Shown piece after piece: positions 17,064 through 24,837 of a stretch of 64,000 nucleotides of DNA. The stretch lies in assembly GCF_017676385.1 (NCBI RefSeq), contig NZ_JAFFZN010000009.1, positions 124,001-188,000 of the forward strand, read 5' to 3'. The first letter of the stretch is position 1. Each line of letters begins with the position of its first letter. Below the pieces are notes generated by a model. It did not search any database and was not told the origin of the DNA. It worked only from the letters and a program-made list of their open reading frames with translations. The DNA is from Streptomyces spirodelae (GTDB taxonomy: Bacteria; Actinomycetota; Actinomycetes; Streptomycetales; Streptomycetaceae). A program made the position numbers and the translations under genes.

Positions 17064-18206
17064 ATGGAACCTGTGGTCGGCATCGGCCCGGTCTCACGCT
17101 GCACCGTCGACGCGGCCCTCACCGTGGCCAGGCGGTGGCGCACGCCGCTCATGCTCATCCCCAGCCGCCGCCAGGTGGACGCCGAGGAGTTCGGCGGCGG
17201 CTATCTGGGCTGGACCACCGAGGAGTTCGCGGACTACGTCAAGGAGCGGGACCCGGACGGACTGCTGCTGCTGTGCCGTGACCACGGCGGCCCGTGGATG
17301 CACACCGCCGAGGCGGACATCACCGAGCCCGCCGTGGCGCTGGAGTCGTGTGTGCGCTCCTTCACCGCCGACCTCGACGCCGGTTTCGGCCTGCTGCACA
17401 TCGACACTTCCCAAGGGCGCCCCGGCACCGGTCCCGTCCCGGCACAGACCGCGGCCACCCGGCTCGTGGAGCTGTACGCGCGCTGCCACGAGGCGGCCCT
17501 GGAGCGTGGCGTCGAGGTGTCCTACGAGATCGGCTTCGAACCGCAGGACGTGTCCACAAACGACCCCGACGAGTTCAAGGCGGCTCTCAGGCTGGTGCTG
17601 GAGGGCATCGAGGCGGCAGGTGCGCCCCGCCCCCGCTACGTCGTCGCACAGACCGGCACCAAGGTCGCCGAGCTGCGCAACGTCGGCCGCTTCCACGAGA
17701 CGCACGCCCGCGACGAGACGCTGCGCCAGGTCTCCACCCTGGCCGCCACCTGCCACCAGGAAGGCGTCCTGCTCAAGGCGCACAACTGCGACTACCTCAC
17801 CAGCGAGGAGACCGCGCTGCTGCTGCGCGCCGGAGTCGACGCCTTCAACGTCGCACCGGAGTACGGCGTGGCCGAGACCCGTGCCCTGCTGCGCGTGCTC
17901 GACGAGCTGGAACTGCCCCGCGCCAAAGAGGACTTCCTGCGGCTGGCCCACGACAGCGGCAAGTGGCGCAAGTGGATGCTGGAGCCCACCACGGCGACCG
18001 ATGTCGAGCGCGCCGTCATCGCCGGGCACTACGTCTTCCGCACCGAGGAAGGGCTGCGCATCCGGGAGGAGGCCGAGCTGGCCCTCGCCGGGCGCGGCAG
18101 GCCACCGCTGGAGACGGTGCTCCAGGACGCGGTGGCCGAGCGCATCGAGTCCGCGCTGCGCGCCGTGGACCGGGCCGGCGGACGGGCCGCCGAGGCGGTA
18201 CGGTGA
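17064..18206 (+). CDS. GatZ/KbaZ-family protein (tagatose-bisphosphate aldolase non-catalytic subunit-like)
   Basis: A 380-residue TIM-barrel protein of the GatZ/KbaZ family. It begins MEPVVGIGPVSRCTVDAAL, continues with LMLIPSRRQVD, and has VSYEIGFEPQD, KAHNCDYL and AFNVAPEYGVAETRAL segments consistent with the family. In enterobacteria GatZ/KbaZ stabilises the class II aldolase GatY/KbaY. Stand-alone members have been reported as ketohexose-phosphate 4-epimerases. No GatY/KbaY partner is encoded in the window, so this copy probably acts alone on a sugar phosphate. A strong AGGGGAA ribosome site precedes the ATG. Its stop overlaps the next start (GTGA), so the two products are made together. 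Confidence 0.85.
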   Translation: MEPVVGIGPVSRCTVDAALTVARRWRTPLMLIPSRRQVDAEEFGGGYLGWTTEEFADYVKERDPDGLLLLCRDHGGPWMHTAEADITEPAVALESCVRSFTADLDAGFGLLHIDTSQGRPGTGPVPAQTAATRLVELYARCHEAALERGVEVSYEIGFEPQDVSTNDPDEFKAALRLVLEGIEAAGAPRPRYVVAQTGTKVAELRNVGRFHETHARDETLRQVSTLAATCHQEGVLLKAHNCDYLTSEETALLLRAGVDAFNVAPEYGVAETRALLRVLDELELPRAKEDFLRLAHDSGKWRKWMLEPTTATDVERAVIAGHYVFRTEEGLRIREEAELALAGRGRPPLETVLQDAVAERIESALRAVDRAGGRAAEAVR

Positions 18207-19129
18207 GCGCCCCCGTGACCGAGGTCCACGCACCCGACACGCTCCAGGAAGCCGTCGACCGCGTCCTGCGGGTCCCCGACCGGCACCGTACGTTCGCCAA
18301 GGACGCCGCCTTCGCGCAGCAGACCTGGGCGATCGGCCCCGCCCTGCTGGAAGCCCTCCTCGACCACGGGCTGCCGCACCGGGGCGAGGGGGAAGCGCGC
18401 CGCTTCGAGCGCACCGACCTGCACAACATCAGCACCTATCTGAACCTGCCCTCGCCTTACTTCCAGGCTCTCAGCCGCAAGGCGCAGGCACTGGACGAGG
18501 TGGCGCGCAAGGGCGAGCGGCACATCCACGAACTCCAGCTGCGCGTGGAGTGCGCCAGGACGGGGCACACGGGGGAGTGCGCCTTCACGCCGATCGCCGG
18601 GCTCGACCGGTACAGCGAGCCGGGCAGTATGCGCGAGACCTCGCCCGGCCTCTTCACCGTGCGGGCCCAGCTTCCCTCCAACCGCCTGCTGTTCGACGAG
18701 GACCGCTCCGACCTGCTGTCCCTGGTCGCCGACTGGGAGCTGTACGTCCTGCCCGACGGAGTGATCGAGGATGAGGGCTTCTCGCGGGAAACCCGGCTGG
18801 CCAACTGCCTCATCCCCACCCGGCTGCTGCTGCGGGAGGCCGAGCGGCGCGGCATCAGGGCCCGGCACGGCGCCGGTCTGCTGGTGGCGCCGCCGTTCAC
18901 CACCCTGCACCACTGGGTGGAGTTCGAGCTGGACGGCGACTGGGTGCCGGCCGATCCCGTGCTGCTGACCGCCTTCGCCCGCTGGGGCATGACCGACCCC
19001 GCCGACTGGCCCTACAACCGTTCGGTCGCGGGCATCGTCTGGCACCTGCTGACCTGGCCGCCGGAGGTCTTCTTCCCCGTCGTCCGCGACCGCGGCGGCC
19101 AGGCGCCGGTGCACATCGCTTCGCGCTGA
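18203..19129 (+). CDS. Transglutaminase-fold (papain-like) protein
   Basis: A 308-residue protein whose second half has the transglutaminase/NlpC-like arrangement: Cys in ANCLIPTRLLLREAERRGI, His in TTLHHWVEFELDGDW and Asp in VPADP. These are the expected catalytic triad in the usual order and spacing. The first 130 residues are helical and not recognised. No signal peptide is present, so it acts in the cytoplasm. Family members include proteases, amide-forming transferases and pathway-specific acyl or aminoacyl transferases. Its GTG start overlaps the stop of the GatZ-like gene (GTGA), suggesting a shared step or complex. An amide-forming role is inference. Confidence 0.75.
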   Translation: MSAPVTEVHAPDTLQEAVDRVLRVPDRHRTFAKDAAFAQQTWAIGPALLEALLDHGLPHRGEGEARRFERTDLHNISTYLNLPSPYFQALSRKAQALDEVARKGERHIHELQLRVECARTGHTGECAFTPIAGLDRYSEPGSMRETSPGLFTVRAQLPSNRLLFDEDRSDLLSLVADWELYVLPDGVIEDEGFSRETRLANCLIPTRLLLREAERRGIRARHGAGLLVAPPFTTLHHWVEFELDGDWVPADPVLLTAFARWGMTDPADWPYNRSVAGIVWHLLTWPPEVFFPVVRDRGGQAPVHIASR

Positions 19130-19185
19130 GCCGAAATCCCCCTCTCCTCCCCGCAAGCCAAGATCCCGCCATGGAAGGACCGCAC

Positions 19186-19710
19186 ATGGGCAGCCCCGCG
19201 ACCGACGCCGGCTTCTCCGCCATCAGCGAGCCCGAGGGCGACACCGGGGCCCACGAGGCCCGCCCGGCGCGCGAAGTGGCCCCGGGCGTACGGGTCATCG
19301 AGTTCGCCGACACCAAGAAGGTCGTCAAACTGTGGGGCCAGGAGCGCTGGCTGCACGAGGAGGAGCCGGACGGCCCGTACGGCTTCAAGTTCATCCGTAT
19401 CAAGGCGGGCCACCGCACCTCCCTCCAGTACCACGAGCACAAGCGGGAGAGCTACTTCATCCTGGAGGGCGAGGCGGTGATGCACTACCGGGAGACCCTC
19501 GACGGCGAGACACTGCGGCTCCCGATGCCCGCCGGGACGTTGGCGCACGTCGATCCCGGAGCCGTGCACCGGGTGGAGGGCGTCACCGACATCGTGCTGG
19601 TCGAGGTCTCCACCTACGACGACGGCTCGGACAACGTCCGTCTCGAGGACGACTACGGGCGTGGCGACGGCCGCATCGCAGACGAGCACGCCGAACGCGG
19701 CGAGCGCTGA
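19186..19710 (+). CDS. Cupin-domain protein
   Basis: A 174-residue single-domain cupin. Motif 1 is YHEHKRESYFILEG (two His and Glu for metal) and motif 2 is AHVDPGAVHRVEG. The C-terminal half resembles the mannose-6-phosphate-isomerase-type cupin of GDP-mannose pyrophosphorylase/isomerase fusions (WLHEEEPDGPYGFKFIRIKAG). It may isomerise or bind a sugar phosphate. The ATG at 19186 has GGAAGGA six bases upstream, which favours it over the in-frame ATG at 19171. Its TGA overlaps the next ATG by one base (TGATG). Confidence 0.82.
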   Translation: MGSPATDAGFSAISEPEGDTGAHEARPAREVAPGVRVIEFADTKKVVKLWGQERWLHEEEPDGPYGFKFIRIKAGHRTSLQYHEHKRESYFILEGEAVMHYRETLDGETLRLPMPAGTLAHVDPGAVHRVEGVTDIVLVEVSTYDDGSDNVRLEDDYGRGDGRIADEHAERGER

Positions 19711-20840
19711 TGGGCGGCCCCAGCGGTTTCACCGTTCCCAAGTACCGCTATCCGGCCCAGTTCGAGGGTGGTGGGCGCGAGCTGCTGGCCCGGATCGAGG
19801 AGCTGCTGCTGCGCGGCGGCTATGTACTGGGCCAGGAGGTCGCCGAGTTCGAGGACCGGCTGGCCGCCTACCTGGGTGCCGCGTACACCGTCGGCGTGAA
19901 CTCCGGTACGGACGCGCTGATCCTCGCCCTCGACGCGCTCGGCATCGGACCCGGCGACGAGGTCGTCACCGTCGCCAACTCCTTCCACGCCACCGCGCAG
20001 GCCATCGCCCGACGCGGCGCCACACCCGTGTACGTGGACTGCCGTGACGACGACTTCCTGATGGATCTCGACCAGCTCCAGGACGCGTTCACCGAGCGCA
20101 CCCGCGCCGTCATCCTCGTCCACATGTTCGGCAAGGCGGCGGATGTGCCCAGCGCCCGGCGTCTGGCGCACGACGCCGGGGTCACCCTCGTCGAGGACTG
20201 CGCCCAGGCCATCGGAGCCCGCAGCCACGGAGTGCGCGTCGGCACCGCCTCGGCCGCGGGCTGCTGGAGCTTCGCACCGTCGAAGAACCTGGCAGCGGCA
20301 GGCGACGCCGGGGCGATCAGCGTCCAAGACGGCGAGCTGGCCGAACGGCTGCGGCTGCTGCGGCACTTCGGGCAGCCGCGCCAGAACCAGCACGAGATCC
20401 TCGGCTACAACTCCCGCCTCGACACCCTTCAGGCCCTGGTCCTGCTGCACAAGCTCGACCGGCTCGACGCCTGGAACGCCGGCCGGGCCGAGGTGGCCGC
20501 CACCTACCGCGAGCGGCTGGCCGGACTTCCGCTGCGCTTCCAGCAGCCCGGCGAGGACGGCGAGCATGTCTACCACCTCTTCCAGGTCCGCACCGAGACC
20601 GCACAGGACCGCGACGGGCTGCTGGAGCACCTGATCGCCTCCGGCGTCGACGCCGTTGTCCGCTACCCCGTGCCGCTGCCGCACCAGCCGGCCCTCGCCG
20701 GTCCCGCCGCGCAGCGCCATCCCTGCCCGGTCGCCGAAGAGCTGTCCCGGCAGACCCTCTGCCTGCCCATACGCGCCGACCTGGACGCCCAGGAGATCGG
20801 CCACGTGTGCGACGCGGTCACCGGCTACTTCACCGGCTGA
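19710..20840 (+). CDS. DegT/DnrJ/EryC1/StrS-family sugar aminotransferase
   Basis: A 376-residue PLP-dependent sugar aminotransferase of the secondary-metabolite/nucleotide-sugar type. Characteristic segments are GVNSGTDALILALDALGIGPGDEV, the VEDCAQAIGA loop, and the Schiff-base lysine in SFAPSKNLAAAGDAGAI; YNSRLDTLQA completes the signature. These enzymes aminate keto-sugars, usually nucleotide-bound, or aminocyclitols, using Glu or Gln. It is the clearest sign that the gene group makes an amino-sugar or aminocyclitol product. The start overlaps the cupin stop by one base, so translation is coupled. Confidence 0.92.
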   Translation: MGGPSGFTVPKYRYPAQFEGGGRELLARIEELLLRGGYVLGQEVAEFEDRLAAYLGAAYTVGVNSGTDALILALDALGIGPGDEVVTVANSFHATAQAIARRGATPVYVDCRDDDFLMDLDQLQDAFTERTRAVILVHMFGKAADVPSARRLAHDAGVTLVEDCAQAIGARSHGVRVGTASAAGCWSFAPSKNLAAAGDAGAISVQDGELAERLRLLRHFGQPRQNQHEILGYNSRLDTLQALVLLHKLDRLDAWNAGRAEVAATYRERLAGLPLRFQQPGEDGEHVYHLFQVRTETAQDRDGLLEHLIASGVDAVVRYPVPLPHQPALAGPAAQRHPCPVAEELSRQTLCLPIRADLDAQEIGHVCDAVTGYFTG

Positions 20841-20856
20841 GGGAGAGACCGAACTG

Positions 20857-22131
20857 ATGGAGACCCGCGTCCGCACGGCCGCCGACGACGCCGAATTCGA
20901 GGGCTACCTCGCCCAGACCCGGCACGCCTTCGGCAAGGTCCCCTACGACCACGCCACCCTGCGCGCCCACGGCGTCACCGCGGTGGCCGTCCGCGGAGCC
21001 GATGTGCTGGGCGGCGGGCTCTTCCTGCCGTTCGCCCAGCACTTCGGCGGTCGCCCCGTCCCCTCCGGCGGCGTGGCCTGGCTGGCCGTCGCACCCTGGG
21101 AGCGCGGCGCGGGGCTCGCCCGCCGGCTCACCGAGGAGGGCACCGACCGGCTGCGCGGCGAGCACGGTGCGGTGCTGGCCTGCGCCTGGACGCCCGCACC
21201 CGGCGTGTACCGGCGGTGGGGCTGGGAGTCCGCAGCCGTCGCCTCCGGGTACGCTCTCGACCCCGCCCAGCTCCCGCCTCCCGCACCCGGCTTCGAGACG
21301 GTGCTGCCGGACGGAACCGCCTGCGCCCGGCTGCGCGAGCGGCTGGCCCCGGACTGGAACGGACCGCTGCGCAGACCCGACTGGTGGCGCGGGTGGAAAC
21401 AGCGGACCACCGAGGGGGCCTTGACGGTGGGTGTCGCCCGCGAGGGGGAGCGGGAGCCCTGCGGCGACGGGCCCGGCGGCGACTCGCGCGACGGCCACTC
21501 GCCCTGGGGCGACTCGCCCTGGGACGACTCAGCCTGGGGCGACTCACGCGGCAGCCACCTGGCCGGATACGCGACCGTCACCGTCGAGCCGTACCGCCCT
21601 TGGGGCGTCGCCGCCGTCGTCCACGACTTCTGGCACGACGGACTCGACGCACTCCCCGCGCTGCTGGCGGCCGTCAGCGCCCGCTCACCGCAGGTGCGCC
21701 AGATCCGCTTCCGCCGCTCGGTGCTGCCACGCGCCAACGCCCTGCAGTGGGTGCTGGACCAGTACACGGTGCACGAGGAGGGCTGGTATCCGTGGGTGCT
21801 GCGGCTGCTCGACATCCGCCGTGCCCTGGAGGCGCGCGGCTGGGACCCGCAGCCGCGCGGCGGCGTCGGGCTGGAAGTCGTCTCCCCTCAGGGCAAGAGC
21901 GCCCCCTACGTGCTCACCTTCGAAGACGGCCTGATGCACGTCCAGCGCGGCAGCCACCCCTCGGCCCGCACCGTGCGGCTGCCCTCGCCCACGCTCGCCG
22001 CCTGGTACGCGGGCGGGCTGCCGCTGCGGCACGCGGCCCGGCTCGGCATGGCCGAGGGCGACGGACGCGACCTGGCCCTGCTGGACGCGCTGGCCGCGGG
22101 ACCCGCGCCCTGGCTGCCCGAGAGCTTCTGA
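20857..22131 (+). CDS. Eis-like GNAT N-acetyltransferase
   Basis: A 424-residue protein with the layout of Eis-type acetyltransferases: an N-terminal GNAT domain (GGVAWLAVAPWERGAGLARRL is the acetyl-CoA loop), a second GNAT-like half and a C-terminal sterol-carrier-like fold. Eis proteins acetylate amines of aminoglycosides and peptides, so it could modify or detoxify an amino sugar made by this cluster. ATG at 20857 follows GGGAGAG. Oddity: residues about 200-230 contain an imperfect pentapeptide repeat GDSPW/DDSAW (DNA 21463-21560), where the family normally has a short linker. Confidence 0.82.
   Translation: METRVRTAADDAEFEGYLAQTRHAFGKVPYDHATLRAHGVTAVAVRGADVLGGGLFLPFAQHFGGRPVPSGGVAWLAVAPWERGAGLARRLTEEGTDRLRGEHGAVLACAWTPAPGVYRRWGWESAAVASGYALDPAQLPPPAPGFETVLPDGTACARLRERLAPDWNGPLRRPDWWRGWKQRTTEGALTVGVAREGEREPCGDGPGGDSRDGHSPWGDSPWDDSAWGDSRGSHLAGYATVTVEPYRPWGVAAVVHDFWHDGLDALPALLAAVSARSPQVRQIRFRRSVLPRANALQWVLDQYTVHEEGWYPWVLRLLDIRRALEARGWDPQPRGGVGLEVVSPQGKSAPYVLTFEDGLMHVQRGSHPSARTVRLPSPTLAAWYAGGLPLRHAARLGMAEGDGRDLALLDALAAGPAPWLPESF
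21463..21560 (+). repeat. 15-bp coding minisatellite (GDSPW repeats) in the acetyltransferase gene
   Basis: Four to five imperfect units of about GGCGACTCGCCCTGG encode GDSPW, DDSAW and GDS variants. The units keep the frame and sit in an inter-domain linker. Sequence drift between units suggests an older expansion than a freshly duplicated microsatellite. Confidence 0.8.
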
Positions 22132-22160
22132 CGTGAGAGCGCATTCCCCCATCGGGACCA

Positions 22161-22198
22161 GCCCCTCCACCGCGACCACCCGCCCCTCCACCGCGACC
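22161..22198. repeat. 17-bp direct repeat at 21-bp pitch
   Basis: GCCCCTCCACCGCGACC occurs at 22161-22177 and again at 22182-22198, in the 96-base gap between the acetyltransferase and DUF2064 genes. A 21-bp pitch is two helical turns, so it could be a tandem operator within the operon, or a simple duplication. Confidence 0.8.
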
Positions 22199-22227
22199 GC
22201 CCCCCGACCCACCACCGAGGACGCGTG

Positions 22228-22947
22228 ATGCCGGTGCCGGAGCCCACCACGCTGCTCGTCCTGGCCAAGGAGCCCCGCGCGGGACACGCAAAGACCCGCC
22301 TCGCCCCCGCCTTCACCCCGCACGGAGCAGCAGCCCTCGCCTCCGCGGCGCTCACCGACACCCTCCGCGCCGTCCTGGCGGCCCCCGCGCGCCGCCGCGT
22401 GCTGGTACTGGACGGCAGCCCGGGTCCGTGGCTGCCCGCACCCGAGGACGGCGGCGACCGTATCGAGATCGTGCCGCAGGCCGGCGGCGGCCTGGACGAG
22501 CGGCTGGCCGCCGCGTTCGCCCTGTGCGACGGGCCCGCGCTGCTCGTCGGCATGGACACCCCCCAACTGACCCCCGCGTTACTCGCGCCGCCCACCGGCC
22601 CGGACGCCTGGCGGGACTGCGACGCCTACTTCGGGCCCGCGGCCGACGGAGGCTTCTGGGCGCTCGGCCTGGCCGCACCCGACCCCGCGCTGCTGCGCGG
22701 CGTGCCCATGTCCACCGCCACCACCGGAGCTGTACAGCGCGCCCGGCTCGTCGAGGCCGGACTGCTGGTCCGCGATCTGCCGCGGCTGCGGGACGTGGAC
22801 GAGCCCGCCGACGCCGAGGCGGTCTCGGCACAGGCGCCCGAGAGCCTGTTCGCCGCCGAACACGCCCGGCTGCGGCGGCTGCTGGGCTCACCCCACGCGC
22901 CGGCCGCCCCGCACGCGCGGAGCGCGCCGGGGGTGGGGGAGACGTGA
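22228..22947 (+). CDS. DUF2064 / TIGR04282-family transferase
   Basis: A 239-residue nucleotidyl/glycosyltransferase-like protein of the DUF2064 (TIGR04282) family, with LLVLAKEPRAGHAKTRLAP at the N-terminus, the LVGMDTPQLTP motif and GPAADGGFWALGL. The fold is that of GT-A nucleotide-sugar enzymes and the Asp in GMDTPQ is the likely metal ligand. In other bacteria the family occurs with arsenosugar or selenium-linked gene groups. Here it is coupled (GTGA overlap) to a methyltransferase. ATG at 22228 is used; a GTG immediately before it is also possible. Confidence 0.85.
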   Translation: MPVPEPTTLLVLAKEPRAGHAKTRLAPAFTPHGAAALASAALTDTLRAVLAAPARRRVLVLDGSPGPWLPAPEDGGDRIEIVPQAGGGLDERLAAAFALCDGPALLVGMDTPQLTPALLAPPTGPDAWRDCDAYFGPAADGGFWALGLAAPDPALLRGVPMSTATTGAVQRARLVEAGLLVRDLPRLRDVDEPADAEAVSAQAPESLFAAEHARLRRLLGSPHAPAAPHARSAPGVGET

Positions 22948-23603
22948 GAGAGCGGGCGCGCGCCGACGCCGCCTCCTGGACCGAGGACCCCTACACCGAG
23001 GCCCTCGCTCTCGGCCGCGGTCCGCTCCGTCTGCGCGCGGCCGACGGCTGGTCCCTCGCGCTGGACGTGGAGCGCTGGTGTGCCGTCGCCGACGCGGCCG
23101 ACATGACCGTGCTGGACCGCTGCCAAGGCACCGTGCTCGACATCGGCTGCGGCCCCGGCCGTCTGGTGGCCGCGCTGGGCGAGTACGGGCACCCCTCGCT
23201 CGGCATCGACATCAACGCCGCGGCCGTCGCCCGTACCGTACGGCGCGGCGGACGGGCCCTGCGCCGCTCCGTCTTCGACCCACCGCCCCCGCCAGGCACC
23301 TGGGACACCGCCCTCCTCGTCGACGGAAACATCGGCATCGGCGGCGACCCCGCGCTGCTGCTGCGCCGCGTCGCCGGTCTGGTGCGGCCCGGTGGGCTGC
23401 TGCTGGTCGAGGTCGCCGGCGAGGACGTCGACGAACGGCTCCGGGTGTGGATGGAGAACGCTCGCGGCGCCACCGGCACCCCCTTCCCCTGGGCCCGCCT
23501 CGGCGCCCCGGCCCTGCGCCGCGTCGCCCGCGTCAGCGGCTGGTCGCCGGTGGACAGCTGGTCGAAGGACGCCCGCGACTTCGCCGCACTGCGCCGCGGC
23601 TGA
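22944..23603 (+). CDS. Class I SAM-dependent methyltransferase
   Basis: A 219-residue methyltransferase starting at a GTG that overlaps the preceding stop. The SAM-binding loop is VLDIGCGPGRLVAALG; motif II/III is followed by GGLLLVEVAGEDVDE. A short N-terminal helical part (WTEDPYTEALALGRGPLRL) precedes the core. In many Streptomyces genomes a protein of this kind directly follows a DUF2064 gene, so the pair may act on the same product. The methyl acceptor is unknown. Confidence 0.87.
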   Translation: MRERARADAASWTEDPYTEALALGRGPLRLRAADGWSLALDVERWCAVADAADMTVLDRCQGTVLDIGCGPGRLVAALGEYGHPSLGIDINAAAVARTVRRGGRALRRSVFDPPPPPGTWDTALLVDGNIGIGGDPALLLRRVAGLVRPGGLLLVEVAGEDVDERLRVWMENARGATGTPFPWARLGAPALRRVARVSGWSPVDSWSKDARDFAALRRG

Positions 23604-23682
23604 CGCGGGCTCCGCCCGGACCCCGCGCGGGCGCCGCACCGCGACCGCGCACCCTCGTGACCGGCCGGCACCCGTCCCGTGC

Positions 23683-23775
23683 CATGATCCAGGGGTGACC
23701 GGAAGCGGCGGAAGCGCGGCACCGCCCCACCCCCCTCACCGCACGCGCCGCGCCCCTCGAAAGGACACGTGTTGA
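23683..23775 (+). promoter_or_regulatory. Possible leaderless 26-codon uORF before the dehydrogenase gene
   Basis: CATGAT at 23683-23688 looks like a -10 element. Six bases later a GTG (23695) opens a 26-codon frame (MTGSGGSAAPPH...) that ends in TGA at 23773-23775, overlapping the candidate GTG/TTG starts of the dehydrogenase. The spacing suits leaderless transcription and translational coupling. I see no good -35 element. Confidence 0.3.
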
Positions 23776-24821
23776 AGGGGAACTGGCCCGGTGGCACGAT
23801 GCGTGCCGCCCGCATCACCGGCGTCGGACAGACCGATCTCGCAACCGTCCCGGTGCCCGAACCCGAGCCGGGCACCGCGCTGGTGCGCACCCGGCACGTG
23901 GGGATCTGCGGAACGGACCTGGAGATCCTGCACGGCACCTCGGCCTTCCTGCTCGACGGCCGCCTCACCTTCCCGCACGTCTTCGGACACGAGTGGTACG
24001 GCGAGCTGGCCGCCTACGCCGACGAGCCACCGGCGCACGCCCCCGCGGTCGGCTCGCTCGTCGTCGGCCGCACGATGGTCGAGTGCGGCCACTGCGCCCA
24101 GTGCCACGCCGGGCGCGCGCAGATGTGCACCGCGCTGCGCGAGACCGGTCTGTACGGGTTGCAGGGTGGCGCCGCCGACTACGTACGGGTGCCCACGCAC
24201 GCGCTCACGCCGCTGCCCGCCGGGCTCCCGGAGCCGGCCGGTGCGCTGATCGAGCCGGCGGTCTCCGTGGTGGAGGCGTTCGAGCGGGCACGGCTGCGGT
24301 TCGACGACCAGGTGGCCGTCATCGGCACCGGCACCATGGGTCTGCTGGCCGTCCAGTTCGCGCACCGGTACGCAGCCAAGGTGCACGCGGTCGGCATCGA
24401 CCGGCCGGGACTCGAACTGGCTCTGCGCTGCGGAGCCGACGCAGCCCTGCACGCCGACGAGGCCCCCGAGAACGCCTACTCCCTGGTCGTGGAGGCTTCC
24501 GGCGCCGCATCCGCCTTCACCGGGGCGCTGCGGACAGCCGAGCGCGGCGGCCGGGTGGCGCTGGTGGGCGTCGCCAGGGAGCCGGTCTCCTTCGTGCCCG
24601 GCGAACTCTCCCTCAAGGGCGTGGACGTCCTCGGCATCCAGCACGGCACCTCCCACTACGACCGTACGGTCGAGCTCTTCGAGCGGGGCGTCCTGGACGC
24701 GGGGCCGCTCCTCGCCGACGTCCTTCCCGCCGAGTCGGCGGAGTCCGTGCGGGCCGCCTTCGCACTGCTGGAGCAGGGCAGAAGCGGGCCGCCGAAGGTC
24801 CTGTTGACCTTCGGCGGCTGA
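23769..24821 (+). CDS. Zinc-binding medium-chain alcohol/polyol dehydrogenase
   Basis: A 350-residue medium-chain dehydrogenase. Catalytic zinc ligands are in GICGTDLEILHG and FGHEWYGEL; structural-zinc cysteines are in CGHCAQCHAGRAQMC; the NAD(P) fold has GTGTMGLLAV. Members oxidise sugar alcohols or keto-sugars, which fits an amino-sugar or polyol pathway. Start choice: GTG 23769 or TTG 23772 lies behind AAAGGA, a strong ribosome site, whereas the ATG at 23799 gives the usual family N-terminus MRAARI but has a weak site. It is the last gene of the plus-strand run, 165 bases after the methyltransferase. A 13-bp hairpin sits in its last codons. Confidence 0.9.
   Translation: MLKGNWPGGTMRAARITGVGQTDLATVPVPEPEPGTALVRTRHVGICGTDLEILHGTSAFLLDGRLTFPHVFGHEWYGELAAYADEPPAHAPAVGSLVVGRTMVECGHCAQCHAGRAQMCTALRETGLYGLQGGAADYVRVPTHALTPLPAGLPEPAGALIEPAVSVVEAFERARLRFDDQVAVIGTGTMGLLAVQFAHRYAAKVHAVGIDRPGLELALRCGADAALHADEAPENAYSLVVEASGAASAFTGALRTAERGGRVALVGVAREPVSFVPGELSLKGVDVLGIQHGTSHYDRTVELFERGVLDAGPLLADVLPAESAESVRAAFALLEQGRSGPPKVLLTFGG
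24788..24818 (+). terminator. Perfect 13-bp hairpin within the last codons of the dehydrogenase gene
   Basis: GCCGCCGAAGGTC (24788-24800), loop CTGTT, GACCTTCGGCGGC (24806-24818), immediately followed by the TGA. It has no U-run, but uninterrupted GC stems are usual streptomycete terminators. It separates the dehydrogenase from the convergent microprotein gene. Confidence 0.7.
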
Positions 24822-24837
24822 CGCTGCTGACCGCCCC

